A DNA stretch of 64,000 bases, from assembly GCF_007833275.1 (NCBI RefSeq), contig NZ_CP042241.1, forward strand, positions 1,922,001-1,986,000. Direction: 5' to 3'. Shown here piece by piece: positions 41,022 through 50,625 of this stretch (its first letter is position 1; every line of letters begins with the position of its first letter). Under the pieces are notes generated by a model. It saw only the letters and a program-made list of their open reading frames with translations. It made no database searches and had not been told where the DNA came from. Both the position numbers and the translations under genes were made by a program. This DNA is from Salarchaeum sp. JOR-1. GTDB lineage: Archaea; Halobacteriota; Halobacteria; Halobacteriales; Halobacteriaceae.

Positions 41022-42608
41022 TCAGCGTCCGGGGAACGAGTCGTCCTCGATGACGCCGGGGTCGGCGCTCCCGACCGGTTCGGGGTCGTACTCGGGGCCG
41101 ACCCCCGCGGTTCCGCGTTCGCCGCGCTCGACAGGCGCGCGCCCCTTCTCGGCGGCGTCGCGGTCGGCGCGGTCGAGCTTCCGGTCGACGCGCGCGACCG
41201 ACCGCGAGAGCCCGGCCCGCTCGTAGTGCTCGCGCGCGGCTTCGAGGTGGACGCGACGAACGCCCGGGTCGTCGCCCTCCAATGACGCCTCCGCCTCGCG
41301 CTTCTGCCCGCGGAGGTGCGCGACGGATTCCCGCCGCCGACCCCCGGGAACGTCGTACTCGGCGAGGGCGTCGATTGCGTCCTCCACGAGTTCGACGGCG
41401 CGCGCGTCCCGACCCGAGGACGCGTACTGGTTCGCGCGGACGACGCTCCGACTGTACAGCGGATCCCACGCGTCGAGGGCGTCGTGGTCGGCCGCGAGCG
41501 CCTGCGCGCGGTCGAACGCCGCGACGGCGCGGTCGTGGTTGCGCGCGCTCCGGTGGCGGTGGCCGACCGCGAGGAGGCGAGCGTACTCGGCGCGCGCCGA
41601 GACGGCGCCGAGGCCGATGGCTTCTGCCACGTCCGCGGCCGCCGCGTGCAGGAGTTCCGGGAATCGGGCGTCGGTTCGCGCGACCTCTCCCGTCCAGTGG
41701 AGAGCGTTCGCGAGCGCGAACGCGAAGTCGTCGTCGGACTCGGTGGCGGCCGCGGCGAGCGCGTCCCGCCACTCTCGGCCGCGGTCCCAGTAGTCGGCGT
41801 CGAGCGCGCGCCGCTTCGCGGAACCGTACGCTTCCCGGGTGTCGAGGTGGCGGCGGACGTACTCGCGAGCACGCTCACGTCCCGCGTCGCCGCGGACGAT
41901 GCGGGAGAGCGCGACCGCGTGGAACCGCCCGTCGTCGCGCTCGGCGAGGCCGCCAGGGGTGTAGTCGAGGCGTCGGAGTCGGGCGCGGGCGGTCGGCCAG
42001 TCCGGCGCGACGGACACGAGGGCGGAGAGCGCGTCCGAGACGTCTACGTCGCCGATGTCGTCGATGTCGTCGAGGCTGGCGGCGAACGACTCGAACGCGC
42101 GCCGCGTGCCGGTGGCGAGGCCGACGCGGGCGACGGCGGCGTGCCGGACGACCGGGTAGCGCACGGCGTGGACGGCGTCTGCGGCGCGCTGGCTCGCGGC
42201 GGTGACGGCGCCGAGGAGGCGCGCGACGCCGGGCGGGTCGAGGACGAACCCCGCGAGAAACGGGAGGGATTCGGGGTTCGGGACGGCGTTCAGCACGGTC
42301 TTCGCGGCCGTTCGGTCGCCGTCGGCCGCGTCCGCGAGCGCGTCACCGAGGACGGGGCCGGGGAGGCGGATGGCGAGGTGGTCGCTCGGAAAGGCGAGTC
42401 GGACGCGCGCGAGCCGTGTCGATTCGGGAACGGTGACCGTCCAGTCGTCGAGCGTCGCGCCGGTCGCGGCGTCGAGCGCGGGGGCGTCCGCGGGGAAGTC
42501 GAGTCGGTAGCGACGCTCGGGATTCTCGCCGCGTTCGTGGTCGCCGAGCACGCGCGTGACGCGCGCGACGGCGTCGCCGGTGCCGACGGTCCAGCGGGAG
42601 CGCTCCAT
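41022..42608 (-). CDS. Large haloarchaeal hypothetical with helical-repeat C-terminus
   Basis: A 528-residue protein beginning MERSRWTVGT. I place the start at ATG 42608; the same frame stays open 460 codons further upstream only as a shadow of the transglutaminase gene. Residues 1-110 look beta-rich (RLDFPADAPALD, WTVTVPESTRLARVRLAF); about 120-450 are alpha-helical and TPR-like (RSARNHDRAVAAFDRAQALAADHD). No catalytic motif. It is divergent from the transglutaminase operon by 105 bp, so the two may share regulation. Confidence 0.75.
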   Translation of the reverse strand: MERSRWTVGTGDAVARVTRVLGDHERGENPERRYRLDFPADAPALDAATGATLDDWTVTVPESTRLARVRLAFPSDHLAIRLPGPVLGDALADAADGDRTAAKTVLNAVPNPESLPFLAGFVLDPPGVARLLGAVTAASQRAADAVHAVRYPVVRHAAVARVGLATGTRRAFESFAASLDDIDDIGDVDVSDALSALVSVAPDWPTARARLRRLDYTPGGLAERDDGRFHAVALSRIVRGDAGRERAREYVRRHLDTREAYGSAKRRALDADYWDRGREWRDALAAAATESDDDFAFALANALHWTGEVARTDARFPELLHAAAADVAEAIGLGAVSARAEYARLLAVGHRHRSARNHDRAVAAFDRAQALAADHDALDAWDPLYSRSVVRANQYASSGRDARAVELVEDAIDALAEYDVPGGRRRESVAHLRGQKREAEASLEGDDPGVRRVHLEAAREHYERAGLSRSVARVDRKLDRADRDAAEKGRAPVERGERGTAGVGPEYDPEPVGSADPGVIEDDSFPGR

Positions 42609-42713
42609 CACGCGAGGGAAGGGCGGCCGGGCGTAATAGCCCACCGTCTCGACCGAAGAATTATGCCGGCCCGCGGTCGTGTGACGTGTACGTGAAACGA
42701 GACGGGGTAGCCG

Positions 42714-45440
42714 ATGGCTGAGGGGACGGCGATCGGCACGGACGGCGGCGGTCGGAGCGTGGGGCGCGCGCTGCTCGCGGCCGCGGTAGTCGTCGGCGTC
42801 GTGCTCGCGACGGGCGTCGCGCCCGCGTTCGGCTCCGTCGCCGGGGGCGCGCCGCTCGCCAGCCTCCTCCCCGTCGTCGACCCGCCCGCGGACGCCGGGG
42901 CCGGCGGGGCTTCGGGGAGCGCGCTGTCCGGCGGTGGGCTGGGCGCGCTGAACGCGGGCTCGCAGGTCGGCGTTGGGGGCGACCTCGCGTCGAACGCCTC
43001 CGCGTTCCAGTCGCTGAACGACGAGGTTCACTTCGTCGTCGAGAGCCCGCAGCCGGCCTACTGGCGGACGAACGCGTACACGACCTACACGGGAACGGGC
43101 TGGTCGAGTGACGGCGAGCGGCGCGCGTACGACCCACCGGTCGCCTCCGGGGCCGGGAACGCGTTCTCCTATCGGGTGACGCTCCGGCAGGCCGCGACCT
43201 CGCTCCCGGCGGTGTGGACGCCGCGAACGCTCGACACGAACACCGACCTGTCGGTGACACCCACCGATGGCGTGATCGCGCAGTCGCGGCTTCCCGCGGG
43301 CACGACGTACTCGGGGACGAGCGTTCGGCCGCCGGACGACCCCGGCCTGTTGCGGTCGCTCGGCACGGACTATCCGCGCGGCATCGAGTCGACGTACACT
43401 CAGCTTCCCGAGGAGTCCCGGGACGCCTTGACGCCGCTCGTGAACAACATCACCGCGGGCGCGGAGACGCCGTACGACGCCGCGAAACAGGTGGAGAACT
43501 GGCTCGAATCGACCAAGGAGTACTCGCTGAACGTCACCGACGCGCCGAACGGGAACGTCGCGACCCAGTTCGCATTCCAGATGGAGACGGGGTACTGCGA
43601 GTACTTCGCGACGACGATGGCCGCGATGCTGCGCACGCAGGGGATTCCCGCCCGGTACGTCGTCGGGTACTCGACCGGCGAGCAGACCGGCGAGGACGAG
43701 TACACGGTTCGCGCGATGAACGCCCACGCGTGGGTGGAGGTCTACTTCCCGGACGTGGGCTGGGTGCGCTTCGACCCGACGCCCGCGAGCGAGCGGCTCA
43801 GCCAGGAGAGCCAGGCCCTCCGGAATCAGACCGGTTCCGGCTACGAGACGGTTACGCCGACCACCCAGCCGCCGAGCGACGACACGACCACGACGCCGCC
43901 CGACGGCACCACCACGACTGACGGCACGACCACGACGACCGACGGTTCCGGCAGCGGGAGCGACTCCGGCGACGGTTCCGGTTCGGACGGCGCGCAATCG
44001 GACGGCTCCGGTTCCGACGGTTCGCAGGCCGCCGGCGGGCTGTCGGTGTCGCTGAACCGGACGCCGGTTCCGGGCGCGGCCGTGGCGGTGACGGTGACCG
44101 CGGGCGGGAACCCGGCGTCCGGCGTGGACGTGTTCTTCAACGGGGAGCGCGTCGGCGTGACGGGCGCGGACGGAACGGTGGTCGGCGTGGTGCCGTACGC
44201 CCGGGAGTTGACGGTGCGCGCGAAGGCGGAGACGGTGACGTGGCAGGCCGTCGGCGCGTCGTTCGAGAGCGGGTTCGCAACGGGGAGCGCGTCGATTCCG
44301 GCCGCGGCCGCGAACAACTCCACGACGTACGCCGTGGCGACGAACGCGTCCGTCTCGCTGCTGGGGCGGACGGTCACCGGGAACCCGGTGACGGTCGTCG
44401 CAGCGGTCGACGGCGTTCCCGTGCGTGACGCCGCGGTCTTCCTGAACGGCGAGCGGGTGGCGACGACGAACGACTCGGGGCGGGCGCGGGTGACGCTACC
44501 CGCGGAGCCGGGGAACGCGACCGTGCGCGTGGTTCGCGACCCCGTGAACGGCTCCGCGGCGGTGCGACTCGAACGGCTGTCCCTGTCGGGCGAGCCGTCG
44601 CTCCCGCTCGCACTCCCGGGAACGGCCGCGACGGTGACGGCGACGCTGAACGGCACGCCCGTCGCTGACGTGCCCGTGTTCCTCGACGGCGAGCGAGTGG
44701 GCGTGACGGGCGCGGACGGGACGCTCCGCGTGTCGCTGCCGGTCGCGTCGTCCGCCGCCGCGACCGCCATCGCGTACGGACAGGAGCGCACGCTGACGTT
44801 CGACGGGCTCTTCCTGCACGCGGGCGGCGTCGCGCTCGGTCTGCTCGGCGTGCTCGGCGGCGCCGTCTACGGACTGGGGCGGTACGGCACGTCGCCGCGC
44901 GGCCTGCTCGCGTGGGTGGTCGGCGCGGCGGTGGCGGTCGCGCGCGCCGCCGTGAACCTCGTCGTGGCGCTCGCAGGACGCGCGGTCGCGGCGGTGCAGC
45001 GCGCGCTCGCCGCCGTCGCGAACACCGTCCGCGGCCGGCGGTCGCCCCGGGAACTCGCGGCGGCGTTCGCCGCGTGGCTCGCCGCGCTGCGCGAGGACGC
45101 CGCCGCCCGAACGCGCTCGGTTCGAGGCGTATTCGGGTCGGGTGACGCGGACGGGGAGGCCGCGGAGGTATCGGAGGCCCAGCGGACGCTGCGGGACGCG
45201 TGGCGCGACTTCCTCGAGGCGACCTCGGTTCGGCGGCCGGCCCGGCACACGCCCGGGGAGCTCGCGACGCACGCCGTCGAGCGCGACGACCTGCCGGCGG
45301 ACGCAGTGCGGGAGGTGCGGGACGCGTTCCGGTCGGTCGAGTACGGCCGACGCGACCCCGACGACCGCCTCCCCGCGGTCGAGGACGCGATGCGGGAGAT
45401 AGAGGCGGCCCGCCGCCCCGACGACGGAGGTGAGCAGTGA
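42714..45440 (+). CDS. Membrane transglutaminase-like protein with Ig-like repeats and DUF4129 end (TgpA type)
   Basis: A 908-residue membrane protein. A helix at about 18-42 precedes the outward transglutaminase/protease core, with the catalytic triad C295 (GYCEYFATT), H338 (NAHAWVEV) and D354 (VRFDPTP). A Thr/Ser/Gly linker (about 375-440) leads to three Ig-like repeats, each with a VFxNGERV or VFLDGERV strand (about 465, 570, 655). Two membrane helices (about 705-780) follow, and a cytoplasmic DUF4129 unit (HTPGELATHAVERDDLP, RSVEYGRRDPDD). First gene of a four-gene operon. TgpA-like role in envelope processing is inferred. Confidence 0.88.
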   Translation: MAEGTAIGTDGGGRSVGRALLAAAVVVGVVLATGVAPAFGSVAGGAPLASLLPVVDPPADAGAGGASGSALSGGGLGALNAGSQVGVGGDLASNASAFQSLNDEVHFVVESPQPAYWRTNAYTTYTGTGWSSDGERRAYDPPVASGAGNAFSYRVTLRQAATSLPAVWTPRTLDTNTDLSVTPTDGVIAQSRLPAGTTYSGTSVRPPDDPGLLRSLGTDYPRGIESTYTQLPEESRDALTPLVNNITAGAETPYDAAKQVENWLESTKEYSLNVTDAPNGNVATQFAFQMETGYCEYFATTMAAMLRTQGIPARYVVGYSTGEQTGEDEYTVRAMNAHAWVEVYFPDVGWVRFDPTPASERLSQESQALRNQTGSGYETVTPTTQPPSDDTTTTPPDGTTTTDGTTTTTDGSGSGSDSGDGSGSDGAQSDGSGSDGSQAAGGLSVSLNRTPVPGAAVAVTVTAGGNPASGVDVFFNGERVGVTGADGTVVGVVPYARELTVRAKAETVTWQAVGASFESGFATGSASIPAAAANNSTTYAVATNASVSLLGRTVTGNPVTVVAAVDGVPVRDAAVFLNGERVATTNDSGRARVTLPAEPGNATVRVVRDPVNGSAAVRLERLSLSGEPSLPLALPGTAATVTATLNGTPVADVPVFLDGERVGVTGADGTLRVSLPVASSAAATAIAYGQERTLTFDGLFLHAGGVALGLLGVLGGAVYGLGRYGTSPRGLLAWVVGAAVAVARAAVNLVVALAGRAVAAVQRALAAVANTVRGRRSPRELAAAFAAWLAALREDAAARTRSVRGVFGSGDADGEAAEVSEAQRTLRDAWRDFLEATSVRRPARHTPGELATHAVERDDLPADAVREVRDAFRSVEYGRRDPDDRLPAVEDAMREIEAARRPDDGGEQ

Positions 45441-46063
45441 TGCGCCTCCGGACGTGGCTCGGCGGAACCGTCGGGCTGGCGTCGCTCGCGGCGGCCTCCC
45501 TCTACACGTACCGACCGCGGCTGGTCGCATCGGTCGCGCCGCTCGCGAACGTGCAGGCCGCGCTCGGCGGCCTGGAACCAACGCCGGTGCTCGCGGGAGT
45601 GGGCGCGGTGCTCACGCTGTACGCGGCGCTGCGGGCGTGGCAGCCGTTCAGCCGGGACGCCTCGCCGACGGACGGATCCGCGGCAGCGCGGTTCGCGGCC
45701 GCCCGCGAGCGCCCGCCCGAGTTCGTGTACGGCGACGACCGCGCGCGAACCGCGGCCGCGATGGACGCGACGGTGACGGGCGCCGTCGACGGCTCCCGGG
45801 ACGCGCTCACGACGACGCGGAACGCGCTCCGCAGTACGGCGGTCGCGGTGCTCGACCGCGCGGACGGCGTGGACGACGCGGAGGCGGCGGTCGCGGCGGG
45901 CGCGTGGACGGACGACCGCGTCGCGGCGGCGTTCCTCGCCGACGATGCGTCCTATCCGTTGTTGAGTCGGCTCCGGTCGTGGGTCGACCCCGCGGCAGCG
46001 CGGGAGCGCCGTATCGAGCGCACGCTCGCCGCCATCGAGGAACGGAGGGGCCGCGATGAGTGA
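45440..46063 (+). CDS. Two-helix membrane protein of the transglutaminase operon
   Basis: A 207-residue protein of unknown function. Its start ATG 45440 overlaps the previous TGA (TGATG); a GTG one codon upstream is possible. Two helices at about 5-25 and 45-68 are followed by an acidic cytoplasmic domain (RERPPEFVYGDDRARTAAAMDA and ALRSTAVAVLDRADGVDDAEAAVAAGAWTDDRVAAAFLAD). It ends 8 bp inside the DUF58 gene. The conserved position in these clusters suggests a structural partner. Confidence 0.8.
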   Translation: MRLRTWLGGTVGLASLAAASLYTYRPRLVASVAPLANVQAALGGLEPTPVLAGVGAVLTLYAALRAWQPFSRDASPTDGSAAARFAAARERPPEFVYGDDRARTAAAMDATVTGAVDGSRDALTTTRNALRSTAVAVLDRADGVDDAEAAVAAGAWTDDRVAAAFLADDASYPLLSRLRSWVDPAAARERRIERTLAAIEERRGRDE

Positions 46064-47402
46064 CGGCGTGCGCGAGCGCTCCGGCCGGTGGAGCGTGGCG
46101 GGCGTCGGCGCGCTCACGCTCGCGGGCGTCGGCTTTCTCTACACCGCGCCGCTCGTCATCGCCGCCGCGGCGATTCCGGCCGCGTTCGCCGCGTACGACG
46201 CCCTGACCACGGTTCCGTCGCGGGGTCGAGTGCGCGTAGTGCGGGAGTTCGGCGCGAGCGCGCCGCGGCCGGGCGAGCGCGTCACGGTCACGCTCACCGT
46301 GGAGAACACGGGCGAGTCGGCGATTCCCGACCTCCGCGTCGTGGACGGCGTGCCGGACGAACTCGCCGTCGCGTCCGGCGCGCCCCGCGTGTCCACCGCG
46401 CTCAGCGCGGGGTCGGCGACAACGGTCGAGTACGCGGTGGTTGCGAAGCGCGGGACGTACGAGTTCGGCGCGCCGGTCGCGCGAGCGCGGTCGTTCTCCG
46501 CGTCTACCGCGGTCACCGTCGACGTCGACCCGGACGGCGACACCGAACTCGTCGGCCAGCGCGCGGTGGACGCGCCGCCGATCACGGACTCGACGACGCT
46601 CCGCGCGGGCACGCAGACGACCGACCGCGGCGGGAGCGGCCTCGAATTCCACGCGACCCGCGAGTACCAGCACGGCGACCCCGTGAACCGCCTGAACTGG
46701 CGGCAGTACGCGAAGACGGGCGAACTCTCCACGGTGGAGTTCCGAGAGGAGCACGCGGTTCGCGCCGCGCTCGTCGTGGACGCGCGCACGCCGACCCGGG
46801 TCGTGCCGAGGCCGGGCGAACCGACGGGAACCGAACTCGCCGGGTACGTCGGCCGCCGACTCCACGGCGCGCTGACCGCCGCGAGCATCGACACGGACGT
46901 GACCGCCGTCGGCCTCGCCGCCGACCACGGCGCGCCGCTCGGCCCGGACGGCCTCCCGTGGGCGGACGCCGCGGACGGCCGGGAGACCGCCGCCCTCGTG
47001 TTCTCCGCCGTCGAGGCCGCCGCGGACGACACCCCCGACCCGGACGCCGCCTGGCAGTCGACGCCGCCGAACGCCGAGTCCTGGGACGCCGCGACGACCG
47101 ACTGGGTGACGGAACTCGGCGAGCGCCTCCCCGCCCGCGCCGAGGTGGTCGTGGTGTCGCCGCTGCTCGACAACTGGCCCGTGCGCGCCGCGAGCGCGCT
47201 CGCCACCCGCGGCTACGGCGTCACCGTCGTCAGCCCCGACGTGGTTGCCGAGTCGTCCGTCGGCGGCCGCCTCGCGCGCGTCCACCGCGACCTCCGGACG
47301 CGAACCCTCCGCGAGCGCGACGTGCGCGTCGTCGACTGGAGCCTGGACGCCCCGCTCGACACCGTCCTCGACGCCTCCCTCTCCCACGTCCTCAGCCAAT
47401 GA
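46056..47402 (+). CDS. DUF58 domain protein
   Basis: A 448-residue protein. Two N-terminal helices (about 12-45) precede a beta-rich repeat region (ERVTVTLTVENTGESAIPDLRV). The DUF58 signature is at about 205-235: LEFHATREYQHGDPVNRLNW then TVEFREEHAVRAALVVDAR, a vWA-like fold. DUF58 proteins work with MoxR AAA ATPases in bacteria. Overlaps both neighbours (8 bp and ATGA). Confidence 0.9.
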   Translation: MSDGVRERSGRWSVAGVGALTLAGVGFLYTAPLVIAAAAIPAAFAAYDALTTVPSRGRVRVVREFGASAPRPGERVTVTLTVENTGESAIPDLRVVDGVPDELAVASGAPRVSTALSAGSATTVEYAVVAKRGTYEFGAPVARARSFSASTAVTVDVDPDGDTELVGQRAVDAPPITDSTTLRAGTQTTDRGGSGLEFHATREYQHGDPVNRLNWRQYAKTGELSTVEFREEHAVRAALVVDARTPTRVVPRPGEPTGTELAGYVGRRLHGALTAASIDTDVTAVGLAADHGAPLGPDGLPWADAADGRETAALVFSAVEAAADDTPDPDAAWQSTPPNAESWDAATTDWVTELGERLPARAEVVVVSPLLDNWPVRAASALATRGYGVTVVSPDVVAESSVGGRLARVHRDLRTRTLRERDVRVVDWSLDAPLDTVLDASLSHVLSQ

Positions 47403-49006
47403 CACGGACACTCACCGACACCACGTGGCGGCCGACCCGTCTCGGGACTGCAGTCGTCCTGCTCGGAACGCTCGCGGTCAGCGTCGCGCTCGCTCGTCCG
47501 CTCGGCCTCGAACCCTCGGTGATGCTCGCGTGGACGGCGGCTGTGCCGTTCGCGCTCGGGCTCTGGCTCGTCGAACGGGAACGCTGGCGGCCCGCCGCGC
47601 GGTTCCTCGCGGGCGTCGCCGCCCTCCCGATCGGCGTCGGCGTCGCCGTCGGTGCGGTGTACGCGGCCGTGACTCTGTTCGGAGCGTTGTTCCCACAGCC
47701 GACCGCGGCGCAGGTCGCGGAGGCGACGCTCGTCGTGCTCGGCCGCCTCGCCGTCGTCGTCGGCCTCACCGCCGCCGCGCTCGGCGCGACCGTGAGCGTC
47801 GCCGACCTCGCGGACCGCACCAGCCTCCGGCGATTCTCGAAGGTCGCCGGTCGAACCGCGTTCGTCGCCATCACCGCGGCGGGCGTGCTCGTCGCGCTCG
47901 CCGTCGTCGGCCACACCGAAATCGGCGGTCTCCAGGGAACCGTCGGCGACACCGCGTCGCGGGGCGTGGACACACTCTCGACGGCGCTACTGTCGCCGAG
48001 CGCCGACCGTCCACACCTGTTTTCGTTCGCGGCGCTGCTCGTGCTCGCGTCCCTGACGGTCGCGGGCGCGCTCCGCTCGCTCCCCGTCGCGGAACTCCTC
48101 GACGCCCCCGAGGCCGTGACCGCGGTTCGCCGCGGGCTCTACCAGCTCACGCTCGCCGGCCTCGTCCTGCTCGCCGCGGGCACGCTCACGCGGTTCGCCC
48201 TCTCGCCGACCCGCCTCCGCCGCGCCCTCCCCGCGAGCGCCTACGACGTACTGCTCGCCGCCACGACGCTCGGCGCCCTGAGAACCGTGTTCGTCGCGGC
48301 GGCCGTGGCCGGTATCGCGGGCGTGCTCGTCGGCCGGCTGTTCCGCCGGCTCGCGCGGGCGTCCGCCGAGTCGGCGGTCGCGCGGAACGCGCCGACTGTC
48401 GCCGGGGGCGCACTCGTCGCCGGCACGTTCGCCGTCCACGAACCCCTCGTCGCCGCCCTCCGCGGGTTCGTGCTCTCCCAGCTTCCGTACACCGTCGTCG
48501 GCACGGTGCGCGAGCAGTCCGACGCCATACTCTCCTACTACGGAGCGTTCACCGTCGCCGCCGTCCTGCTCGCCCTCGTCCTCGTCGCCGCCACCGCGAC
48601 CCTCGTCGCCGCGCGCGTCGGCGTCGCCGTCCGAATCCTCCCCCTGAACGCGTTCGGCCCCGCGCTCGCCGCCGCCGGCCTGTTCGTCGCCGCCGCGTTC
48701 GCCGGCACGACGGACGCCGTCACGCCCGTGCGGTTCCTCGCGTGCGTCGTCGCCGCGCTCGTCGTCTGGGACGCCGGCGAGTACGCCACCCGACTCGGTG
48801 ACGAAATCGGCCGACACGTCTCCACCGCGGGCGTCGAGGGCGTCCACCTCGTCGGCACGCTGCTCGTCGGGGCCGCCGCCGCATTGCTCGCGGTCGGCGT
48901 CGCGGACTACGGCACCGCGATGTCCTTCGCGAACCCGAACGCGCTCCCCGTCGCCGTCGTCGGAACCGGTGTCGCGCTGCTCGCGCTCGTGTTCGCGCTC
49001 AAGTGA
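47399..49006 (+). CDS. Polytopic membrane protein closing the transglutaminase operon
   Basis: A 535-residue protein with about thirteen hydrophobic helices. It starts MTRTLTDTTW at ATG 47399, overlapping the DUF58 stop (ATGA). The longer frame to 46088 is a shadow of DUF58. There is no transport or catalytic motif I recognise. It ends directly before the convergent moxR stop, with no gap. Probably the membrane scaffold of the system. Confidence 0.82.
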   Translation: MTRTLTDTTWRPTRLGTAVVLLGTLAVSVALARPLGLEPSVMLAWTAAVPFALGLWLVERERWRPAARFLAGVAALPIGVGVAVGAVYAAVTLFGALFPQPTAAQVAEATLVVLGRLAVVVGLTAAALGATVSVADLADRTSLRRFSKVAGRTAFVAITAAGVLVALAVVGHTEIGGLQGTVGDTASRGVDTLSTALLSPSADRPHLFSFAALLVLASLTVAGALRSLPVAELLDAPEAVTAVRRGLYQLTLAGLVLLAAGTLTRFALSPTRLRRALPASAYDVLLAATTLGALRTVFVAAAVAGIAGVLVGRLFRRLARASAESAVARNAPTVAGGALVAGTFAVHEPLVAALRGFVLSQLPYTVVGTVREQSDAILSYYGAFTVAAVLLALVLVAATATLVAARVGVAVRILPLNAFGPALAAAGLFVAAAFAGTTDAVTPVRFLACVVAALVVWDAGEYATRLGDEIGRHVSTAGVEGVHLVGTLLVGAAAALLAVGVADYGTAMSFANPNALPVAVVGTGVALLALVFALK

Positions 49007-49960
49007 TCAGTCCGCGACCGCCGGCACGTCGAGGCTGTCGAGCGCGTCCCCGATCACGTCCGCGCGGTCGACGCCGCGGACGTTCGCCTCCGCGGTGAGG
49101 ACGAGTCGGTGCTGGAGCGCGGGCCCCGCGACCCGCTTCACGTCGTCCGGAACCACGTAGTCGCGGCCCTGCACGACCGCCGCGCCCCGGGACGCCTCGA
49201 ACAGCTTCTGGATGCCGCGCGGGCTGACGCCCACGTCCACGCGGTCGTCCTCGCGCGTGCGCCGCCCGAGTTCCACCACGTAGTCCCGGAGGCGTTCCTC
49301 CACGTCCACCGTCTCGACGGTCGCCTGAATCGCCCGGACGGTCTCCGGGTCGAGGACGCGCCCGACGGTCGGAATCTGAGTGTCGCGCTCCGCGCGGCGG
49401 TCGATGAGGTCGCGCTCGCCCGCGAAGTCCGGGTAGCCCATGTCTGTCTTCACCATGAAGCGGTCGCGCTGGGCCTCGGGGAGACCGAACGTTCCCTCCT
49501 GCTCGACCGGGTTCTGGGTAGCGATGACGAAGAAGGGGTCGGGGAGGTCGTGGGTCGTCCCGTCAACGGACACCTGGCCTTCGCCCATCGCTTCGAGGAG
49601 CGCGGCCTGCGTCTTCGGCGGCGCGCGGTTGATCTCGTCCGCCAGCACGACGTTCGCGAACAGCGGGCCGGGGTTGAACGAGAACTCGCCCGTGGACTCG
49701 TTGTAGATGTTCGACCCCGTGATGTCCGCGGGGAGGAGGTCGGGCGTGAACTGCACGCGGGAGAACTCGAGGCCGAGCGCGGTAGCGAAACTCCGCGCGG
49801 TGAGCGTCTTTCCGGTTCCGGGAACGTCTTCGAGGAGGACGTGGCCGTCCGCGACGAGGCTGGTGACGACGAGTTCGAGGAACTCCTCGCGGGTGACGAC
49901 CGCGCCGCTCACCTCGTCGAGGACGTCGCGCAGGCGAGACGCTGCCTCTGCGTGTTGCAT
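49007..49960 (-). CDS. MoxR-family AAA+ ATPase
   Basis: A 317-residue ATPase. Walker A LEDVPGTGKTLTARSFA (about 38-54), Walker B VVLADEINRAPPKTQAALLEAM (about 108-129), sensor region FFVIATQNPVEQEGTFGLPEAQRDRFM (about 146-172) and a C-terminal helical lid. MoxR proteins act as chaperones or activators for DUF58/vWA partners, which are encoded just opposite. Unusually it is convergent with, not part of, that operon, so it has its own promoter. Confidence 0.93.
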   Translation of the reverse strand: MQHAEAASRLRDVLDEVSGAVVTREEFLELVVTSLVADGHVLLEDVPGTGKTLTARSFATALGLEFSRVQFTPDLLPADITGSNIYNESTGEFSFNPGPLFANVVLADEINRAPPKTQAALLEAMGEGQVSVDGTTHDLPDPFFVIATQNPVEQEGTFGLPEAQRDRFMVKTDMGYPDFAGERDLIDRRAERDTQIPTVGRVLDPETVRAIQATVETVDVEERLRDYVVELGRRTREDDRVDVGVSPRGIQKLFEASRGAAVVQGRDYVVPDDVKRVAGPALQHRLVLTAEANVRGVDRADVIGDALDSLDVPAVAD

Positions 49961-49999
49961 ACAGGAAGGGGCGACCCCGGGAGTAAATACGTGTCGCCG

Positions 50000-50584
50000 C
50001 TACGGGGGGCGTTCGAGCGAGAACCGGTCTCGCGTGTAGGAGTAGAGACTGCCCGCGAGGCGGCCGACGGCGTCGAGTTCCCGCACGTCCAGTTCGCCCT
50101 CGGGCGCGAGCGCGTCGTCCACGTGCACGTACTCCACCTCGCCGACGACGAGCACGGAGTCGCCGACGCGGAGCGTGTCGTAGAGCGAGCACTCGAAGTT
50201 CACCGGGGACTCCGCCACCCGCGGGGGCGCCACTCGCTCCGACTCGACGCGCGTCACGCCCGCGTGCTCGAACTCGGACGCCTCCGCGCGCAGGGTCGCG
50301 CTCGTCTCGTTCATCGCCTCCACCGTCTCCCCGGTGACGACGTTCACCACGAACTCCTGCGTCTCCCGGACGTTCCGCGTCGTGTCCTTCGAGCGCTCGC
50401 CCGTGTCTATCGGCGAGAACATCACCGTCGGCGGCTCCACCGACACGACGTTGAAGAAGCTGTACGGCGCGAGGTTGTCCACCCCGTCCGCGCTCGTCGA
50501 GGACACCCACGCGATGGGACGCGGCACCACCGCCCCCGAGAGCGTTCGGTACATCGACCCCACCTCGTCCGGCGCGTACTCCAT
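50000..50584 (-). CDS. Flavin reductase-like FMN-binding protein
   Basis: A 194-residue protein. The N-terminus MEYAPDEVGSMYRTLSGAVVPRPIAWVSS and the SPIDTGERSKDTTRNVRETQEFVVNVV block match the flavin reductase-like FMN-binding fold, the DUF447-free branch common in haloarchaea. The start is ATG 50584; the longer frame is a shadow of the acetamidase gene. It may reduce flavin for a monooxygenase or act as an FMN oxidoreductase. It lies 41 bp after the acetamidase, same strand. Confidence 0.85.
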   Translation of the reverse strand: MEYAPDEVGSMYRTLSGAVVPRPIAWVSSTSADGVDNLAPYSFFNVVSVEPPTVMFSPIDTGERSKDTTRNVRETQEFVVNVVTGETVEAMNETSATLRAEASEFEHAGVTRVESERVAPPRVAESPVNFECSLYDTLRVGDSVLVVGEVEYVHVDDALAPEGELDVRELDAVGRLAGSLYSYTRDRFSLERPP

Positions 50585-50625
50585 ACCCCGAGCACTCGCC
50601 CGCCCGCCGAGTCCCTTTCGACTCG

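Noticed and set aside
46088-49006. 972-residue plus-strand frame
   Set aside because: Only the part after 47399 is real (polytopic membrane protein); the first 437 codons are an Arg-rich shadow of the DUF58 gene.
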